From: Paenibacillus glycanilyticus
GTDB lineage: Bacteria; Bacillota; Bacilli; Paenibacillales; Paenibacillaceae
Assembly (NCBI RefSeq): GCF_030161375.1
Contig: NZ_BSSQ01000017.1
Location: 32,702-96,701, forward strand
DNA: 64,000 bases
Direction of reading: 5' to 3'
In this document: positions 17,477 through 26,056 of the stretch, piece after piece
Numbering within the stretch: position 1 is the stretch's first letter
How the letters are laid out: each line of letters begins with the position of its first letter
Translations under genes and position numbers: made by a program
Notes under the pieces: generated by a model
Databases searched by the model: none
Told to the model about the DNA's origin: nothing
The model's input: the letters and a program-made list of their open reading frames with translations, nothing else

Positions 17477-17752
17477 ATGGATCCATCCAAAGAAACACCG
17501 TCCAAAGAGAATCGGAAAAAGTCGGATTATGAGAGTTTTGGAGAAGACCCCTGGAGAGCAATGGGATTGGTCGGCACTATTGGCGCCGATCTAGCCGTAT
17601 GTCTGGGGCTTGGCTATTGGCTCGGTCATAAAGCCGATCTTGCAAACGGTACCGGATACTATTCTATTATTGGATTAGTAGCGGGACTGGCTGTAGGGAT
17701 CGTAACGGTCATATTCCTGATTCGGACGTTTGCGGGAGGCAAAGCGAAATAA
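17477..17752 (+). CDS. AtpZ/AtpI family small membrane protein
   Basis: A 91-residue protein with a charged N-terminus (about 30 residues) and two membrane helices (IGADLAVCLGLGYWLGHKAD and IIGLVAGLAVGIVTVIFLI). Small AtpZ-type proteins of this kind precede atpI in many ATP synthase operons; suggested roles are Mg2+/Ca2+ transport or assembly, not settled. The start follows TTTGGAGTGA. Its stop overlaps the next start. Confidence 0.85.
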   Translation: MDPSKETPSKENRKKSDYESFGEDPWRAMGLVGTIGADLAVCLGLGYWLGHKADLANGTGYYSIIGLVAGLAVGIVTVIFLIRTFAGGKAK

Positions 17753-18162
17753 TGGACGATTTGTCGGCCCACTTGAAAGCCGTTACAAGAATTACTTTCT
17801 TATTCATGTCCCTCTGCTGCGTCGCTTGGGCGCTTATGCCCGAGAACGAAAGCTGGTGGGGCGGTCTGATGATCGGAGGAGCCGCCAGCCTGATTAACGC
17901 TTATCATCTGAGCTGGAAGGTGACGAAGGTTGGGGCGGTTGCCGCTGCACAGATCAAGAAGAGGGTTAACCTCGGATTTGTCACCCGTGCATGCATCACG
18001 TTATTAGCAGTTGTAATTGCGACAAAAACATACACGTTCCAACTTTCCGCGACGGTTGCTGGTTTATTTGTCGCTCAATTGGCAACACTCATACTGGGAT
18101 TTTTGTCCAGACGGAAGTTGATGGCGTCGAATCCTACCGATGAAAGGGGTGAAAATAACTAA
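17752..18162 (+). CDS. atpI: ATP synthase subunit I
   Basis: AtpI is a small membrane protein implicated in c-ring assembly. The 136-residue product has four hydrophobic segments, with a conserved GGAASLINAYHL stretch after the second. ATG overlaps the preceding TAA (TAATG), and its own stop overlaps atpB in the same way, so the three genes are translationally coupled. Sequence is poorly conserved, as usual; position supports the call. Confidence 0.85.
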   Translation: MDDLSAHLKAVTRITFLFMSLCCVAWALMPENESWWGGLMIGGAASLINAYHLSWKVTKVGAVAAAQIKKRVNLGFVTRACITLLAVVIATKTYTFQLSATVAGLFVAQLATLILGFLSRRKLMASNPTDERGENN

Positions 18163-18926
18163 TGGAACACATTTTCCCGATCGTTCACGTGGCAGGAATC
18201 CGATTCGATCTGGCGACTCTGAGCATGATGCTTCTGACTAGCATTATCGTGTTCGTACTGGCAAGGCTCGCAGTAAGAAATTTGTCGGTTACGAATCCTA
18301 CGAAACTTCAGAACTTCCTGGAGTGGGTCATCGAATTCGTTGAGAACATCATCGGCACGTCCATGAGCATGAAACAAGGACGTCCATATCTCGTTCTCGG
18401 TATTTCCCTGATCATGTACATTTTCGTCGGTAATATGCTTGGTCTGCCATTCGGTATCGTAACCGAAGCGCATCACGGTGCTACGATCTTCGGATTGGAA
18501 CTCGATTTGAAGGGCGAAGAAGAAGGTCACATCGCATGGTGGAAATCGCCTACAGCTGACGTTGGTGTAACAGGTGCATTGACGATTATCGTCATCTTCC
18601 TAACTCACTTCGAAGGTTTGCGCCTGAACGCGAAGCATTACCTGAAGCACTATGTAGAGCCGCATTGGGCGTTCCTGCCTCTCGCATTGATCAAAGAGGT
18701 TGCGAAACCACTGTCTCTTGCATTGCGTCTTTACGGTAACATTTTCGCGGGCGAGGTTATGATTGGTGTCATCTTGGGCATGGGTTGGCTTGGTATCCCG
18801 GCACTCGTTGTATGGCAAGGCTTCAGCGTATTCGTAGGTGCTATCCAGGCCTTCGTATTCTGTATGCTGACGATGGTTTACATGTCGCAAGCGATTGTGC
18901 ATGAAGAGCATGGCGAACAGCATTAA
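18162..18926 (+). CDS. atpB: F0F1 ATP synthase subunit a
   Basis: Subunit a forms the proton half-channels against the c-ring. The 254-residue protein has five to six helices. The essential arginine lies in LSLALRLYGNIFAGEV (around residue 190), and the C-terminal helix has the conserved QAFVFCMLTMVYMSQA. AAAGGGGTGA serves as ribosome site. Confidence 0.96.
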   Translation: MEHIFPIVHVAGIRFDLATLSMMLLTSIIVFVLARLAVRNLSVTNPTKLQNFLEWVIEFVENIIGTSMSMKQGRPYLVLGISLIMYIFVGNMLGLPFGIVTEAHHGATIFGLELDLKGEEEGHIAWWKSPTADVGVTGALTIIVIFLTHFEGLRLNAKHYLKHYVEPHWAFLPLALIKEVAKPLSLALRLYGNIFAGEVMIGVILGMGWLGIPALVVWQGFSVFVGAIQAFVFCMLTMVYMSQAIVHEEHGEQH

Positions 18927-19002
18927 TGGCTTCAAACCGGCGGTCAACCGGCGGTAACTATAAAAAACAAATTTTTCACGAAAATTGAGGAGGATTTTTC
19001 TA

Positions 19003-19227
19003 ATGGGAGCAACGGCATTAATCGCAGCAGCAATTGTATTCGGTTTGGGCGCACTGGGCGCAGGTATTGGTAACGGTCTGATCGTAGGTCGTACGGTTGA
19101 AGGTATTTCCCGTCAACCAGAACTTCGCGGTACACTTCAAACTACAATGTTTATCGGTGTCGCACTCGTCGAAGCACTTCCAGTTATCACGCTGGTACTC
19201 GCGTTTATCTTCTACGGCGAAGCTTAA
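19003..19227 (+). CDS. atpE: F0F1 ATP synthase subunit c
   Basis: The 74-residue hairpin protein forms the rotating c-ring. Helix 1 has the glycine-rich GALGAGIGNGLIVG, the polar loop is SRQPE (residues 36-40), and helix 2 carries the ion-binding Glu57 in FIGVALVEALPV. The glutamate lacks the neighbouring Ser/Thr typical of sodium-binding c subunits, so proton coupling is likely. ATG 19003 follows GAGGAGG; an earlier in-frame start at 18985 lies upstream of that site. Confidence 0.96.
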   Translation: MGATALIAAAIVFGLGALGAGIGNGLIVGRTVEGISRQPELRGTLQTTMFIGVALVEALPVITLVLAFIFYGEA

Positions 19228-19246
19228 TAAACAAGAATCAGTTCAT

Positions 19247-19285
19247 GGCGGGGAGAGTGGCTTTGCCTCCGCGCCTTCCTTTTTA
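19247..19285 (+). terminator. attenuator-like hairpin between atpE and atpF
   Basis: GGCGGGGAG at 19247-19255 pairs with CTCCGCGCC at 19267-19275 (one mismatch), followed by a T-rich tract. Premature termination here would raise subunit c relative to the downstream subunits. Confidence 0.65.
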
Positions 19286-19366
19286 TTTAGCCCTAGTTTA
19301 AGGGTTATATAACCGGATAGTAACGGTGTGAAACAGTGTTCAAGCTATGGAAAGGAGTGACGTTTT

Positions 19367-19849
19367 TTGGATATCGTATGGTCGAATTTTTTCATCCAGT
19401 TGGTTGCGTTTCTGATTCTTTTCTGGTTGCTTAAACGTTATGCTTTTGGTCCATTGTTCGGCATTATGGAGCAGCGCAGACAATACGTTCAAGAGCAGAT
19501 TGCTACTGCGGAAGCGAGCAAGAAAGAAGCAGAACAGCAATTGGAGCAACAGAAACAAGCACTTCAGGAAGCTCGTAAAGAAGCTTACGACATTATTGAG
19601 CAAGCTAAAGCTACAAGCTCGAAACAAGCCGAAGAAATCATTCAAGTTGCGAAATCCGAATCCACTCGTCTGAAAGACGATGCGGTTAAAGATATCGAGA
19701 GCGAGAAGAACAAAGCGGTTGCAGCACTTCGCGAAGAGGTTGGCGGAATTTCCGTCAAGATCGCTTCGAAAATTATCGAGAAGCAAGTGGACGAGAAATC
19801 CCAAGAGCAATTGGTTAACCAATATCTTAAAGAGGTTGGAAGCAAATGA
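19367..19849 (+). CDS. atpF: F0F1 ATP synthase subunit b
   Basis: Subunit b is the peripheral stalk: one N-terminal membrane helix (FFIQLVAFLILFWLLKRYAF) and a long charged coiled coil to the C-terminus, 160 residues. The TTG start at 19367 follows AAGGAGTGA; MDIVWSNFF places the helix in the usual position. Its stop overlaps atpH (ATGA). Confidence 0.94.
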   Translation: MDIVWSNFFIQLVAFLILFWLLKRYAFGPLFGIMEQRRQYVQEQIATAEASKKEAEQQLEQQKQALQEARKEAYDIIEQAKATSSKQAEEIIQVAKSESTRLKDDAVKDIESEKNKAVAALREEVGGISVKIASKIIEKQVDEKSQEQLVNQYLKEVGSK

Positions 19850-20385
19850 GCCGGGATGTCGTCGTAGCGAAGCGCTACGCTAAAGCACTGTTTGAGCTTG
19901 CTCAGGAGCAAAGCATCGTATCGGAAACCGAAGAACAGCTTAAGCTGATCGTTCAAGGCCTGAAGAATGATGCGGATGCCCGTAAATTCCTGGAGCTCCC
20001 AAGCATCGAGCCGGAGAAAAAAATCGCCGTGCTGAAAGGCGCTTTTGGCGATCATGTATCCGCGCTTGTCCTTCATACGCTTGAACTTATTCTTGTTCGC
20101 GGCCGTCAGGATCTTATCGCTGACGTATACGAAGCGTACACTAAGATTGCTGGGGAGTCGCTTGGTCAAGCGCATGCGATTGTTTATACAGCGCATTCCT
20201 TGTCCGATGTGGAACTGGCTGAAGTGGAAGCAAGCTTCGGCAAGCTGAGCGGCAAGAAAATTGTTGCGGAACAAATCGTTAAACCAGAATTGCTAGGCGG
20301 CGTGCAAGTGCGCATCGGCGATCGTCTGTATGACGGCAGCCTGTCCGGCAAGCTGGAACGTTTACAAAAATCGTTTAAAATCTAA
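19846..20385 (+). CDS. atpH: F0F1 ATP synthase subunit delta
   Basis: Delta joins the b stalk to the top of the alpha-beta hexamer. The 179-residue protein has the N-terminal VAKRYAKALFELA signature and the C-terminal LLGGVQVRIGDRLYDGSLSGKLERL motif. The start overlaps atpF by four bases. Confidence 0.95.
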   Translation: MSRDVVVAKRYAKALFELAQEQSIVSETEEQLKLIVQGLKNDADARKFLELPSIEPEKKIAVLKGAFGDHVSALVLHTLELILVRGRQDLIADVYEAYTKIAGESLGQAHAIVYTAHSLSDVELAEVEASFGKLSGKKIVAEQIVKPELLGGVQVRIGDRLYDGSLSGKLERLQKSFKI

Positions 20386-20409
20386 TGCAGGTAGATAGGG
20401 GTGAACGAA

Positions 20410-21924
20410 TTGAGTATCAGACCTGATGAAATCAGCACGCTGATTAAACAACAGATCGACCAATATAAATCCGAAATTCAAGTCGTTGACGTCGGCACCG
20501 TAATCAATGTCGGTGACGGTATTGCCCGCGTACACGGTTTGGAAAATGCGATGCAGGGCGAACTGCTCGAATTCTCCAACGGCGTTGTAGGCATGGCGCT
20601 CAACTTGGAAGAAAGCAATGTTGGTGTCGTTATCCTCGGCCCTTACACGGATATCCGTGAAGGCGACCAAGTAAAACGCACGGGCCGCATCATGGAAGTG
20701 CCAGTAGGCGAAGAGCTTCTGGGCCGCGTTGTAAACCCGCTGGGTCAGCCGCTTGACGGCAAAGGTCCAATCAACACAACTCAGTTCCGCGCGATTGAAT
20801 CCCCGGCTCCGGGCGTTATCGATCGTAAATCGGTACATGAGCCAATGCAAACGGGCATTAAAGCGATCGACGCGATGGTACCGGTTGGCCGTGGTCAACG
20901 TGAGCTTATCATCGGCGACCGCCAAACAGGTAAAACAGCAATTGCGATCGACGCAATTATCAACCAAAAAGGCAACGGCGTGAAATGTATCTACGTTGCC
21001 GTAGGTCAAAAACAATCCACGGTTGCTGGCGTAGTAGAAACACTCCGCAAGCACGGTGCTCTTGATTACACGATCGTCGTAACAGCTGGCGCATCCGATC
21101 CGGCTCCATTGCTCTTCCTGGCTCCTTATGCAGGCTGCTCGATGGGTGAGTACTTCATGTACAAAGGCGAGCACGTGCTCGTTATCTACGATGACTTGTC
21201 GAAACAAGCGGCTGCATACCGCGAATTGTCCCTGTTGCTCCGCCGTCCGCCAGGTCGGGAAGCATACCCAGGTGACGTATTCTACCTGCACTCCCGTTTG
21301 CTCGAGCGCGCGGCTAAACTTAGCGACGCACTTGGCGGCGGCTCGCTGACGGCTCTGCCGTTCATCGAGACTCAAGCGTCTGACGTATCGGCTTACATTC
21401 CTACGAACGTAATCTCGATCACGGACGGCCAGATCTTCCTTGAAGCGGACCTGTTCTACTCCGGCCAACGTCCGGCAGTAAACGTAGGTATCTCGGTATC
21501 CCGCGTAGGCGGTTCCGCACAAATCAAAGCAATGAAAAAGGTAGCCGGCACACTCCGTCTGGACCTTGCGGCTTACCGCGAGCTTCAAGCGTTCTCGCAG
21601 TTCGGGTCCGATCTTGATAAAGGTACGCTTGCCCGTCTGAACCGCGGCGCTCGTACAATGGAAATTCTGAAGCAAGGCGTTAACCAGCCGATGCCGGTTG
21701 AGAAGCAAGTAATCTCGATCTACTCCGCGGTTAAAGGCCACCTGGACGATATTCCGGTTGCTGATATCCAACGCTTCGAGAAAGAATTCCTTGCGTTCCT
21801 GGATGCTAGCCACCCAGAAATCGGCGAATCCATCCGTACAACAAAAGACCTCGTTGCCGACAACGAGAAAGCTCTTGTTGACGCGATTAACAAGTTCAAA
21901 AAAGGCTTCTCTGTATCGGCTTAA
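20410..21924 (+). CDS. atpA: F0F1 ATP synthase subunit alpha
   Basis: Non-catalytic nucleotide-binding subunit of F1. The Walker A sequence is GDRQTGKTA and the arginine-finger region is ISVSRVGGSAQ. I choose TTG 20410 (MSIRPDEIS, 504 residues) because AGGGGTG lies seven bases before it and family members begin MSI; a GTG at 20401 overlaps that site and would add three residues. Confidence 0.96.
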   Translation: MSIRPDEISTLIKQQIDQYKSEIQVVDVGTVINVGDGIARVHGLENAMQGELLEFSNGVVGMALNLEESNVGVVILGPYTDIREGDQVKRTGRIMEVPVGEELLGRVVNPLGQPLDGKGPINTTQFRAIESPAPGVIDRKSVHEPMQTGIKAIDAMVPVGRGQRELIIGDRQTGKTAIAIDAIINQKGNGVKCIYVAVGQKQSTVAGVVETLRKHGALDYTIVVTAGASDPAPLLFLAPYAGCSMGEYFMYKGEHVLVIYDDLSKQAAAYRELSLLLRRPPGREAYPGDVFYLHSRLLERAAKLSDALGGGSLTALPFIETQASDVSAYIPTNVISITDGQIFLEADLFYSGQRPAVNVGISVSRVGGSAQIKAMKKVAGTLRLDLAAYRELQAFSQFGSDLDKGTLARLNRGARTMEILKQGVNQPMPVEKQVISIYSAVKGHLDDIPVADIQRFEKEFLAFLDASHPEIGESIRTTKDLVADNEKALVDAINKFKKGFSVSA

Positions 21925-21961
21925 TTAGCCGTTAAGCTTAAGCCTTACGAATAAATGTCCC

Positions 21962-22228
21962 GCGCCCGTCTTTGTACGGGCGCAGGCGCTTAACACCAGG
22001 CTTTGTGGGTACTGTAGTTTTTTCGATTAGCCGGTTGTATGGAAGGAAACTGTGTGAGCCGAGAGTTTACGTGCTGCTTTTGAAGATGTATCCTCACCGT
22101 CAGGTGATTTGTTCAAAGGATACAGCTTCAATGGCGGCCGAGGTGAAATACAGGTTCCTGGAATACAACCATCCGCTAATCGAAGACGTCAACGGTACAG
22201 CAAAGCAACAAAGGCGGGTGACAATGCA
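21962..22228 (+). other. structured 304-bp spacer between atpA and atpG
   Basis: The gap between atpA and atpG is far longer than the other gaps in this operon. GCGCCCGT/ACGGGCGC forms a hairpin at 21962-21983. A larger stem at 22081-22130 has TGAAG with CTTCA, one mismatch, TGTATCC with GGATACA, and an inner TCACC/GGTGA hairpin. Open frames cross the region but show no family resemblance and poor ribosome sites. Function unknown; an mRNA-processing or stability element is one possibility. Confidence 0.5.
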
Positions 22229-23089
22229 ATGGCAAAAGGCATGCGCGACATTAAGCGCGAAATCAAAAGTAAACAAAACATGAAGCAAATCACGAAAGCG
22301 ATGGAGATGGTTGCGGCTTCCAAGCTCAGAAGAGCACAAGAAGCATCGACGAATGCCCGTCCTTATTCGGATAAGCTGAAGGAAGTAGTAGCTAGCATCG
22401 CAGCAGGTTCCAAAGGCGTGAAACACCCGATGCTCGAGACGCGTCCGGTGCAAAAAACGGGTTACCTCGTTATCACGTCCGACCGTGGTCTGGCAGGCGG
22501 CTACAATGCGAACGTCCTTCGTAAAGTTACGCAAACGATTCGCGAGAAGCACAAATCGAATGATGAGTACGTATTGTTCGTAATCGGGCGTAAAGGCCGG
22601 GATTACTTCCGCCGCCGCAATATGCCGATCATCGATGAGGTAATCGGTCTTTCCGATGCGCCAACATTCGCTGACATCAAATCGATCGCTTACAACGCGG
22701 TCAAAATGTTCTCTGAGGGCAAATACGATGAGCTGTACATCTGCTACAACCAATTCGTAAATGCCATTACTCAGATCCCGACAGAAACTCGTTTGCTTCC
22801 GCTGCAGGAAGTAAGCGGCAACGGGCCGGTAACATCGTACGAGTACGAGCCGTCCCCGGAAGGCGTTCTGGAGGTGCTGCTGCCGAAATATGCGGAGACG
22901 CTTATTTACAGCGCGGTGCTTGACGGGAAAGCCAGTGAACAAGGCGCTCGTATGACTGCCATGGGCAGCGCGACGAAAAATGCTAACAAAATGATCAACC
23001 AATTGACACTGACCTATAACCGGGCACGTCAAGCGGCGATCACGCAAGAGATCTCGGAGATCGTAGCAGGTGCAAACGCACAGGCTTAA
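22229..23089 (+). CDS. atpG: F0F1 ATP synthase subunit gamma
   Basis: The gamma shaft rotates inside the alpha-beta hexamer. The 286-residue protein begins MAKGMRDIKREIKSKQN, a typical start, with the MKQITKAMEMVAASKLR signature near residue 20 and the C-terminal TLTYNRARQAAITQEISEIV helix. I reject an upstream in-frame start at 22109, whose 40 extra residues do not resemble gamma; AAGGCGGGTGAC precedes ATG 22229. Confidence 0.95.
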   Translation: MAKGMRDIKREIKSKQNMKQITKAMEMVAASKLRRAQEASTNARPYSDKLKEVVASIAAGSKGVKHPMLETRPVQKTGYLVITSDRGLAGGYNANVLRKVTQTIREKHKSNDEYVLFVIGRKGRDYFRRRNMPIIDEVIGLSDAPTFADIKSIAYNAVKMFSEGKYDELYICYNQFVNAITQIPTETRLLPLQEVSGNGPVTSYEYEPSPEGVLEVLLPKYAETLIYSAVLDGKASEQGARMTAMGSATKNANKMINQLTLTYNRARQAAITQEISEIVAGANAQA

Positions 23090-23128
23090 GGAATATAGAA
23101 GTAAAAGAAAGTACCAGGAGGGAAAACC

Positions 23129-24532
23129 ATGAAAAAAGGACGCGTTGTATCCGTCATGGGTCCAGTCGTTGACTTGGAATTCGAACGCGGTAACCTGCCG
23201 GAAATTTTGAACGCCGTCAAAATCGTTCAAGATGCTCCAGCAGGCGGCATCGCTATTAATCTGACGCTTGAAGTAGCAGTTCATCTGGGTGATAACCTGG
23301 TTCGTGCTGTTGCGATGAGCACAACTGACGGTCTGGTCCGCGGCATGGAAGCTGTAGACACAGGCGCGCCAATCACAATTCCGGTTGGTGCAGCAACACT
23401 CGGCCGCGTATTTAACGTACTTGGCGAACCTATCGACCAAGCAGGAGAAGCAGTCTCGGAAACAAATCTTCCGATTCACCGTCAAGCTCCTGCATTCGAC
23501 GAATTGTCCACGCAATCGGAAATTCTCGAAACAGGCATCAAAGTTATCGACTTGCTCGCTCCATACGCTAAAGGCGGTAAAATCGGTCTGTTCGGCGGCG
23601 CGGGCGTAGGTAAAACGGTAACGATCCAAGAACTTATCAACAACATCGCTCAAGAGCACGGCGGTATCTCCGTATTCGCTGGCGTAGGCGAGCGTACTCG
23701 TGAAGGTAATGACCTTTACCACGAGATGAAAGATTCCGGCGTACTTCCAAAAACAGCGATGGTATTCGGACAAATGAACGAACCGCCAGGCGCACGCCAA
23801 CGTGTAGCTTTGACGGGTCTGACAATGGCTGAATACTTCCGTGATGCTGAAGGCAAAGACGTACTTCTGTTCGTCGACAACATCTTCCGCTTCACGCAAG
23901 CAGGTTCCGAAGTATCGGCCCTTCTTGGCCGTATGCCTTCCGCGGTAGGTTACCAGCCAACGCTGGCAACTGAAATGGGTCAATTGCAAGAACGTATCAC
24001 GTCGACGAAAAAAGGTTCGGTTACTTCGATCCAAGCGATCTACGTACCTGCCGATGACTACACGGATCCGGCTCCTGCTACGACGTTTGCTCACTTGGAC
24101 GCTACAACTAACCTTGAGCGTAAAATCTCCGAGATGGGTATCTTCCCAGCGGTAGATCCACTTGCATCGTCGTCCCGTCTTCTTAACCCAGAGATTCTGG
24201 GCGAAGAGCATTACAACGTAGCTCAAGGCGTTAAGAGAATTCTTCAGCGCTATAAAGAGCTTCAAGATATTATCGCAATCCTTGGTATGGACGAGTTGAC
24301 TGAGGAAGACAAGCTGACTGTAGCGCGCGCGCGCCGCATTCAATTGTTCCTGTCCCAACCGTTCCACGTTGCTGAACCGTTCACGGGTATCAAAGGCAAA
24401 TACGTACCTGTTAAAGAAATCGTTCGCAGCTTTAAAGAAATTCTCGAGGGCAAACATGACGACCTTCCGGAAGAAGCTTTCCGATATGTAGGTGTGATTG
24501 AAGAGGCCGTGGAGAAAGCCAAAACGCTGTAA
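23129..24532 (+). CDS. atpD: F0F1 ATP synthase subunit beta
   Basis: Catalytic subunit of F1. Walker A is GGAGVGKTV, the catalytic glutamate lies in GVGERTREGNDLY, Walker B is VLLFVDNIFRF, and the signature PAVDPLASSSRLL is present. Length 467. CAGGAGGG precedes ATG. Confidence 0.98.
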   Translation: MKKGRVVSVMGPVVDLEFERGNLPEILNAVKIVQDAPAGGIAINLTLEVAVHLGDNLVRAVAMSTTDGLVRGMEAVDTGAPITIPVGAATLGRVFNVLGEPIDQAGEAVSETNLPIHRQAPAFDELSTQSEILETGIKVIDLLAPYAKGGKIGLFGGAGVGKTVTIQELINNIAQEHGGISVFAGVGERTREGNDLYHEMKDSGVLPKTAMVFGQMNEPPGARQRVALTGLTMAEYFRDAEGKDVLLFVDNIFRFTQAGSEVSALLGRMPSAVGYQPTLATEMGQLQERITSTKKGSVTSIQAIYVPADDYTDPAPATTFAHLDATTNLERKISEMGIFPAVDPLASSSRLLNPEILGEEHYNVAQGVKRILQRYKELQDIIAILGMDELTEEDKLTVARARRIQLFLSQPFHVAEPFTGIKGKYVPVKEIVRSFKEILEGKHDDLPEEAFRYVGVIEEAVEKAKTL

Positions 24533-24556
24533 TAGCGAAAGGCGGGAGGAATCCAC

Positions 24557-24955
24557 ATGAGTACTTTTCTGGTTGAAATCGTAACTCCGGAACGCAAGGT
24601 GTACGCAGAAACGGCCACTATGGTCAGCGTAAAAGGCATAGCGGGTGAGCTCGGCATTTTGCCAAACCACATTCCGCTAGTGACTCCACTGCGTATTGCT
24701 CCGGTAAGCATCAAACGTGACGGTAAAGTTGACGTTCTTGCTGTAGGCGGAGGATTCATTGAAGTCCGTAAGGACAAAGTGGTTATCCTTGCTGAAAGCG
24801 CGGAACTGGCTAATGAGATCGACGTGAACCGCGCGCAAGCTGCGAAACAGCGTGCTGAAGAGCGCCTGGCAGTTAAACGCGATGAGGTCGACTTCAAACG
24901 CGCAGAGCTCGCTCTGCAGCGTGCAACGAACCGCATCAACGTTACTGAGCGTTAA
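24557..24955 (+). CDS. atpC: F0F1 ATP synthase subunit epsilon
   Basis: Epsilon is the regulatory subunit of the rotor. The 132-residue protein has the N-terminal beta sandwich (VEIVTPERKVYAETATMVSVKG and GELGILPNHIPLVTPL) and a C-terminal two-helix region rich in Arg, Ala and Glu. GGCGGGAGG precedes ATG. It closes the operon. Confidence 0.96.
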   Translation: MSTFLVEIVTPERKVYAETATMVSVKGIAGELGILPNHIPLVTPLRIAPVSIKRDGKVDVLAVGGGFIEVRKDKVVILAESAELANEIDVNRAQAAKQRAEERLAVKRDEVDFKRAELALQRATNRINVTER

Positions 24956-24960
24956 GAAAC

Positions 24961-25005
24961 AAGCCGCTTGAATCTCTTAGTTGAGATTTAAGCGGCTTTT
25001 CTTTT
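24961..25005 (+). terminator. terminator of the atp operon
   Basis: AAGCCGCTTGAATCTC pairs with GAGATTTAAGCGGCTT (one mismatch), followed by TTCTTTT. Confidence 0.9.
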
Positions 25006-25094
25006 GCCAAAGACGACTTGCGTCTCATTGACACCAATATAACTATCTTTCACAATGGATATACATAGAGGAACGATAGAAAGGGGGCATTGGT

Positions 25095-25883
25095 ATGATT
25101 GATATCCATACGCATATCCTGCCTGGCATTGATGACGGAGCTGCCGACTGGGACTATTCGATCAAGCTAGCCCGTGCCGCAGCAGCCGAAGGGATCACCG
25201 GCATCATTGCAACGCCGCACCACTACGACGGCAAATATAGCAATGAAAAGGAAACCGTCATTGAGCTGACCGCCGAATTAAATAATAGACTGCTCGGGCT
25301 AGATATACCGATTACGATTCAATCGGGGCAGGAGATCCGGGTTCATTCCGAATTTCTGACCAACTGGCAAGGCGGAAGACTGCTGCCAATGGGCAATTCG
25401 TCTTATGTCCTTATTGAGATGCCGTCCTCGCAGATTCCGAAGTCCATGGAGCAGATCGTATATGAGCTGCGTTTGATAGGAATTCGTACGGTTATCGCCC
25501 ATCCGGAGCGGAATGCCGAGGTGGTACAACATCCGGACCGCTTGGCAGAACTGATCGACCTTGGCGCTTGCGCTCAAGTAACGACCCATTCCTTGCTCGG
25601 AGGTTTCGGCAGAGGAATTGAGAAGTCGGCTTGGAACTTGTGCAGGCGGGGTCTTATTCATGTCGTGTCTTCAGATGCTCATCATTTGGAATGGCGCGGT
25701 TTCCGAATGAAAGAGGCGTACGAGCGGGTTGAAGCTGAGATGGGGCCAGTATGGAGAAGATATTTCGAGGGCAATGCGCAGGCCATCTGGGACGGTAGAG
25801 CGTTAACTGATCAGCCGTCGCTTACGCAATCCGCATCCAAAGCCGGAGGCTGGGGCAAGCTAAAGTCTTTATTCGGCAAGTGA
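25095..25883 (+). CDS. ywqE: YwqE/CpsB-type PHP-fold tyrosine phosphatase
   Basis: Manganese-dependent protein tyrosine phosphatase of the CpsB/YwqE group, which dephosphorylates BY-kinases controlling exopolysaccharide. Metal-ligand motifs of the PHP fold are visible: DIHTHILPGIDDGA at the N-terminus, IATPHHYD near residue 40, GQEIRVH near 78, IAHPERN near 138 and SSDAHH near 197. Length 262. GAAAGGGGG precedes ATG. No kinase or polysaccharide gene is adjacent, so it stands alone between two terminators. Confidence 0.9.
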   Translation: MIDIHTHILPGIDDGAADWDYSIKLARAAAAEGITGIIATPHHYDGKYSNEKETVIELTAELNNRLLGLDIPITIQSGQEIRVHSEFLTNWQGGRLLPMGNSSYVLIEMPSSQIPKSMEQIVYELRLIGIRTVIAHPERNAEVVQHPDRLAELIDLGACAQVTTHSLLGGFGRGIEKSAWNLCRRGLIHVVSSDAHHLEWRGFRMKEAYERVEAEMGPVWRRYFEGNAQAIWDGRALTDQPSLTQSASKAGGWGKLKSLFGK

Positions 25884-25903
25884 AAATTTAGCGCTAAAAT
25901 AGT

Positions 25904-25956
25904 GACCTGTCAGACATGACGAAATTATGATCATGTTGTGACAGGTTATTTTTTTT
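25904..25956 (+). terminator. terminator after ywqE
   Basis: ACCTGTCAGACATGA pairs imperfectly with TCATGTTGTGACAGGT, followed by a T run. Confidence 0.85.
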
Positions 25957-25979
25957 CGCGAAAAGTTGGTCCGATTCTA

Positions 25980-26008
25980 TTGACTCTGATAGTGATAATC
26001 TTTATCAT
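25980..26008 (+). promoter_or_regulatory. SigA promoter of the iron-siderophore genes
   Basis: TTGACT at 25980-25985 and TATCAT at 26003-26008 are 17 bases apart; Fur box 1 covers the spacer. Confidence 0.75.
25988..26006 (+). promoter_or_regulatory. Fur box 1
   Basis: These 19 bases match the classical Fur consensus (GATAATGATAATCATTATC) at 17 of 19 positions. It sits within the promoter spacer, so iron-loaded Fur would block RNA polymerase. Confidence 0.85.
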
Positions 26009-26024
26009 TGAGAACGTAATTAAT

Positions 26025-26043
26025 GAGAATGATAATCATTATG
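26025..26043 (+). promoter_or_regulatory. Fur box 2
   Basis: A second 19-bp site with 17 matches to the Fur consensus, containing the perfect core AATGATAATCATT. It lies just downstream of the promoter and before the ribosome site, adding a second repression point. Confidence 0.85.
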
Positions 26044-26056
26044 TGGGGGTTTAGCA

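Noticed and set aside
18935..18956. Direct repeat AACCGGCGGT twice before atpE
   Set aside because: Two 10-base copies in a short gap; too small to be more than chance without supporting structure.
21972..22283. A 103-codon plus-strand frame between atpA and atpG
   Set aside because: It overlaps the atpG start, has no good ribosome site and no recognisable domain; the RNA structure explains the region better.
22100..24670. An 856-codon open frame on the minus strand opposite atpG and atpD
   Set aside because: It is antisense to two highly conserved genes, its composition (Arg/Cys/Phe-rich) is typical of a shadow frame, and no promoter or ribosome site supports it.
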